NCBI GenBank assembly: GCA_012270805.1
Contig: JAAXHR010000018.1
Coordinates: 1-18,146 of the forward strand
DNA length: 18,146 bases
Origin: Dehalococcoidia bacterium
GTDB taxonomy: Bacteria; Chloroflexota; Dehalococcoidia; Lucifugimonadales; Lucifugimonadaceae
Reading direction: 5' to 3'
Shown: positions 15,638 through 18,146 of the stretch, in pieces
Position numbering within the stretch: position 1 is the first letter of the stretch
How the letters are laid out: every line of letters begins with the position of its first letter
The notes under the pieces: model-generated
Seen by the model: only the letters and a program-made list of their open reading frames with translations
Told to the model about the DNA's origin: nothing
Database searches by the model: none
Position numbers and translations under genes: made by a program

Positions 15638-16909
15638 ATGCACATCATCTGCGATCTACATCTGCATTCCCGTTACTCGCTGGCCACCAGTCCCAAGTTG
15701 GATCTGCACAGTTTAGCCGACGCAAGTAAACGCGTTGGCATCGACTTGCTCGCAGCACCGGATTTCACTCATCCGACCTGGCGAGCCGAGATGCAAAACG
15801 AATTGATCGAAACTGAGCCGGGGTCGGGAATCTTCTCCGCACACGGCAAAGATTTCATGCTTGTCAGCGAGGTCTCTTGCATCTGGAGACGAGGAAGCCG
15901 CGTGAGGCGAGTGCACTTGTTGATCTCAGCGCCAAATTTTGACGCGGTAGATCGTATGTGCGCGAAGTTTTCCAAACTGCAGAATCTCGAAGCGGATGGG
16001 CGTCCTACCTTCAGCATTTCGGCGCGTGAGTTATTTTCACTGATCCGCGAGGCTGATAACAGATGCGAAGTCATACCTGCGCATGTCTTCACACCTTGGT
16101 ACGGGGTTTTCGGTTCCAAGTCAGGATTTGACTCGTTACACGAGTGCTTTGGCGATGTGACTGACGAGGTACTCGCGGTAGAGACAGGGCTTTCAAGCGA
16201 TCCGTCGATGCATTGGTCGGTCTGCGATTCAAGAGCTCGCTCGATAGTGTCATTCTCCGACGCGCACTCCGTAGCCTCTATGGGAAGAGAAGCTACGGTG
16301 TTGGAATCAGACGAGATGAGCTACAACAGTGTTGTTCAAGCACTCCGGGAACGCAACGTTGTTGAAACCTACGAATTTCATCCCGAACATGGGAAGTATC
16401 ACTTTGACGGGCACCGAAAATGCGAGGTTCGATTGCACCCGGATGAGTCAAAGGAGTTGAGCGGCGTTTGCCCGGAGTGCGGGCGAGGGATGACGCTTGG
16501 GGTTCTGAATCGTGCACTCTCGCTATCGGACGGGCACATGACCCAAGCCGTCAAAGACGGTGATGGATTATGGCATGATGCAACTGGTCGATACGCGCCC
16601 TACCGCCATCTGATACCGCTTATCGAGCTTTTGTCGTATACGTTAGGAGTTGGAAAGACCACCAAACGCGTCAGCCAAGCCTATACAGCACTAACAAATG
16701 CGTTAGGCAGCGAGATCAATGTGCTCCTATGTGCAGACACGGCTGACATCGTATCCGTTATTCATCGACCGGACGTGGCAGGTGCGATTGTCAATGCGAG
16801 GCGTGACGAAGTCGAGGTAGAGCCAGGTTACGATGGCGTGTACGGATCTGCGGTGCCGAAAATGAACGCCACGACTCTAGCAGTGAAACAGGAAACTCTG
16901 AACATTTAG
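15638..16909 (+). CDS. Endonuclease Q (EndoQ) family PHP-domain nuclease
   Basis: This 423-residue protein has an N-terminal PHP phosphoesterase domain. It begins DLHLHSRYSLATSPKLDL (6-23) with metal-binding H8 and H10, then PDFTHPTW (41-48) with D42 and H45, E78, H93, PAHVFTPWYGVFGS (147-160) and SFSDAHS (205-211) with D208 and H210. After about 240 comes a segment ending GKYHFDGHRKC and then GVCPECGRGMTLGVLNRA; H259-x2-C262 and C278-x2-C281 look like a zinc ribbon. This layout (formerly TIGR00375) is that of endonuclease Q, studied in Thermococcales and some Bacillus, which nicks DNA 5' of deaminated bases such as uracil and hypoxanthine. The role here is by homology. It starts with ATG 60 bases after the divergent tRNA gene. 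Confidence 0.85.
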   Translation: MHIICDLHLHSRYSLATSPKLDLHSLADASKRVGIDLLAAPDFTHPTWRAEMQNELIETEPGSGIFSAHGKDFMLVSEVSCIWRRGSRVRRVHLLISAPNFDAVDRMCAKFSKLQNLEADGRPTFSISARELFSLIREADNRCEVIPAHVFTPWYGVFGSKSGFDSLHECFGDVTDEVLAVETGLSSDPSMHWSVCDSRARSIVSFSDAHSVASMGREATVLESDEMSYNSVVQALRERNVVETYEFHPEHGKYHFDGHRKCEVRLHPDESKELSGVCPECGRGMTLGVLNRALSLSDGHMTQAVKDGDGLWHDATGRYAPYRHLIPLIELLSYTLGVGKTTKRVSQAYTALTNALGSEINVLLCADTADIVSVIHRPDVAGAIVNARRDEVEVEPGYDGVYGSAVPKMNATTLAVKQETLNI

Positions 16910-16920
16910 AGGGCATACAC

Positions 16921-17964
16921 GTGCGGATCAGATCTGTAAAGGCCGTTTATCCAAACTATGGGAACGTCATTTCTTCTTGGCGAACGCACTTGTGGCAAAT
17001 CGTGGTAGAGATAAGAACCGACACTGGTGTTGCGGGATACGGCTACGGAGGTGGGGGCCTCGCATCGTTGCCAATCGTCAACGGGCATTTCAACGAGCTG
17101 CTGGTAGGGAAACGACTGGATTCGCCGGATGATATTGCGAAAATTTGGGACCATCTCTACTACGAGTCGATACCTTACGGACGCAAAGGCATTGCCATGA
17201 TGGCACTCAGTGGGGTCGATTTGGCACTTTGGGACGCGCTTGGCAAAGCAGAACGCCGTCCAGTCGCCGATCTTATTGGAGGCGTTAAGAAAGAGCAGAT
17301 CGACGTCTACGCGACTGGTCCAGATTCGGAATGGTACGCGGAACTCGGAGTTGCCGGCCAGAAATTGACCCATCGTTGGGCTGGTACGACTGACGATGCC
17401 GTGGAATCTGCCCAGAACGCCAGGCTTGTAATGGGGCCTGACGCCAAGATAATGTTCGATGTCTACATGTCATGGGATGCCGAAGTAGCCGTGAGAATGG
17501 CAACCGATCTTGCCGATTTCAACATCTACTGGTTCGAAGACGTACTGACCCCTGACGACCTTGTTAATCTCAGCTACCTACGCCCGAAGGTATCTCCTAT
17601 CAACTTGGCTGGTGGCGAGCACGAGTTCGGCGTCGCAGGTTTCAAAGAGATCGCGGAGCATGCCGCTTACGATATTTGGCAGCCAGACATCACCTGGTGC
17701 GGCGGCATCACTGCCGGGATGAAAATCTGCGAACTGGCGAGACGACACGAGATACCGGTCGTCCCACACCGCGGCGGCGAAGTCTGGGGGCTCCATCTGA
17801 TCGCGGCGAACGACGCTTGCGACAACCTGGCTGAGCTGGTGTTAGGGCATAGAAACGCCGCAATCGACAATCTCTGGATCGGCAACCCGTGGATCGAGTC
17901 AGGAAAGTTGTCAGTAAGCAATAAACCGGGTTTCGGAGTCAAGTTGAATGAACAGATGCTCTAA
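16921..17964 (+). CDS. Enolase-superfamily sugar-acid dehydratase (mandelate racemase / rhamnonate dehydratase-like)
   Basis: This 347-residue protein has the enolase-superfamily capping domain and barrel. Metal ligands are D180 (IMFDVYMSWD), E206 (YWFEDVLTPDD) and E233 (AGGEHEFG). D256 (WQPDITWCGGI) and H283 (VVPHRGGEVWG) make the His-Asp dyad of the mandelate racemase subgroup, and K148 (GQKLTHR) lies near the general-base position. The family removes the proton alpha to a carboxylate; the sequence style recalls L-rhamnonate dehydratase and relatives, but the substrate cannot be read from motifs. It starts at GTG, with AGAGGG at 16908-16913 seven bases upstream, 11 bases after the EndoQ gene, so it may be co-transcribed. 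SAR202 bacteria are known for many such paralogues. Confidence 0.88.
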   Translation: MRIRSVKAVYPNYGNVISSWRTHLWQIVVEIRTDTGVAGYGYGGGGLASLPIVNGHFNELLVGKRLDSPDDIAKIWDHLYYESIPYGRKGIAMMALSGVDLALWDALGKAERRPVADLIGGVKKEQIDVYATGPDSEWYAELGVAGQKLTHRWAGTTDDAVESAQNARLVMGPDAKIMFDVYMSWDAEVAVRMATDLADFNIYWFEDVLTPDDLVNLSYLRPKVSPINLAGGEHEFGVAGFKEIAEHAAYDIWQPDITWCGGITAGMKICELARRHEIPVVPHRGGEVWGLHLIAANDACDNLAELVLGHRNAAIDNLWIGNPWIESGKLSVSNKPGFGVKLNEQML

Positions 17965-18146
17965 CCCGATGGGCAGAGAAAAGAATGTCAATTGAAAAGG
18001 AGGGGCTGAATGAACTCCGGCTCAATGCAGTAGTGAAGCAACCTGGCAGACCAGAATAATTTGCGTTACCGACATCCTACAACTGGTCGCTCCGCTACCG
18101 CCCCTCTATTGCTTTGATATGCAAAAGCACAGAAAGAGGGTTCCAT
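17965..18146 (+). other. Noncoding tail with a strong Shine-Dalgarno sequence and tiny reading frames
   Basis: No convincing gene is present in these 182 bases. AAAAGGAGG at 17995-18003 is the best ribosome binding site in the window and stands six bases before an ATG at 18010, but that frame stops after seven codons (MNSGSMQ). A second frame, 17985-18059, would encode 24 residues beginning MSIEKEGLNELR. The last bases, AGAAAGAGGG then TTCCAT, would form a ribosome binding site and start codon if the next base outside the window is G. No hairpin followed by a T run is seen, so I cannot place a terminator for the enolase-family gene. Confidence 0.4.

Noticed and set aside
15321..15643. Reading frames across the tRNA on both strands, including one with GVEPATSCSQSRR-like sequence
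   Set aside because: They are translations of the tRNA-Pro gene and its complement, a well-known source of false proteins.
18044..18061. Small hairpin CTGG/CCAG followed by AATAATTT as a terminator
   Set aside because: A four-base stem is too weak to support a terminator call.

Overview
The window is a dense, almost wholly plus-strand block of bacterial genes, with moderate GC and very short intergenic gaps. I see no mobile element, CRISPR array or phage gene. The gene content points to an aerobic, probably marine member of the Chloroflexota, with the SAR202 group the best guess. It has an alternative complex III (ACIII) respiratory complex, a cytochrome c maturation cluster containing a large unnamed sandwich protein, a FabL-type enoyl reductase, and an enolase-superfamily sugar-acid dehydratase of the kind that is expanded in SAR202. 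The taxonomic call is an inference from gene content, not from a marker gene.

Region 1 (1-5914) is the 3' part of an ACIII operon. It holds the C-terminal part of the molybdopterin-oxidoreductase-like subunit (ActB1), a separate iron-sulfur subunit (ActB2), two NrfD-family membrane subunits in tandem (ActF-like, then ActC-like), the small two-helix subunit ActD (DUF3341), and the monohaem lipoprotein cytochrome c ActE. Together these would oxidise menaquinol and pass electrons to a soluble or membrane cytochrome. The pentahaem subunit ActA is not in view and may lie upstream.

Region 2 (6057-10921) is a cytochrome c maturation cluster: ccmH, ccmF, a short CcmI-like membrane protein, an unnamed extracytoplasmic beta-sandwich protein with two membrane segments, and a TlpA/CcmG thioredoxin. 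Its genes overlap or nearly abut. It would attach haem to cytochromes such as ActE just upstream. ccmABCDE must lie elsewhere.

Region 3 (10961-15481) starts with an APS kinase (cysC) standing alone. It then turns to fatty acid synthesis and phospholipid precursors: two adjacent MaoC/hot-dog dehydratase-like proteins, plsX, fabG and a FabL-type enoyl-ACP reductase. These cover the reduction, dehydration and reduction steps of the elongation cycle plus acyl transfer to phosphate. The condensing enzyme, malonyl transferase and acyl carrier protein are absent here.

Region 4 (15503-18146) has a tRNA-Pro(UGG) on the minus strand, a homologue of endonuclease Q (a PHP-domain nuclease for deaminated DNA bases), a mandelate racemase/rhamnonate dehydratase-like enolase-superfamily enzyme, and a 182-base tail. 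The tail has the strongest Shine-Dalgarno sequence of the window but only tiny reading frames.

No stretch longer than 300 bases lacks a gene. I did not find a clearly new system. The most useful leads are a short cytoplasmic motif shared by two neighbouring proteins of the cytochrome maturation cluster, the bacterial EndoQ homologue, and the hot-dog protein with an unassigned N-terminal half.
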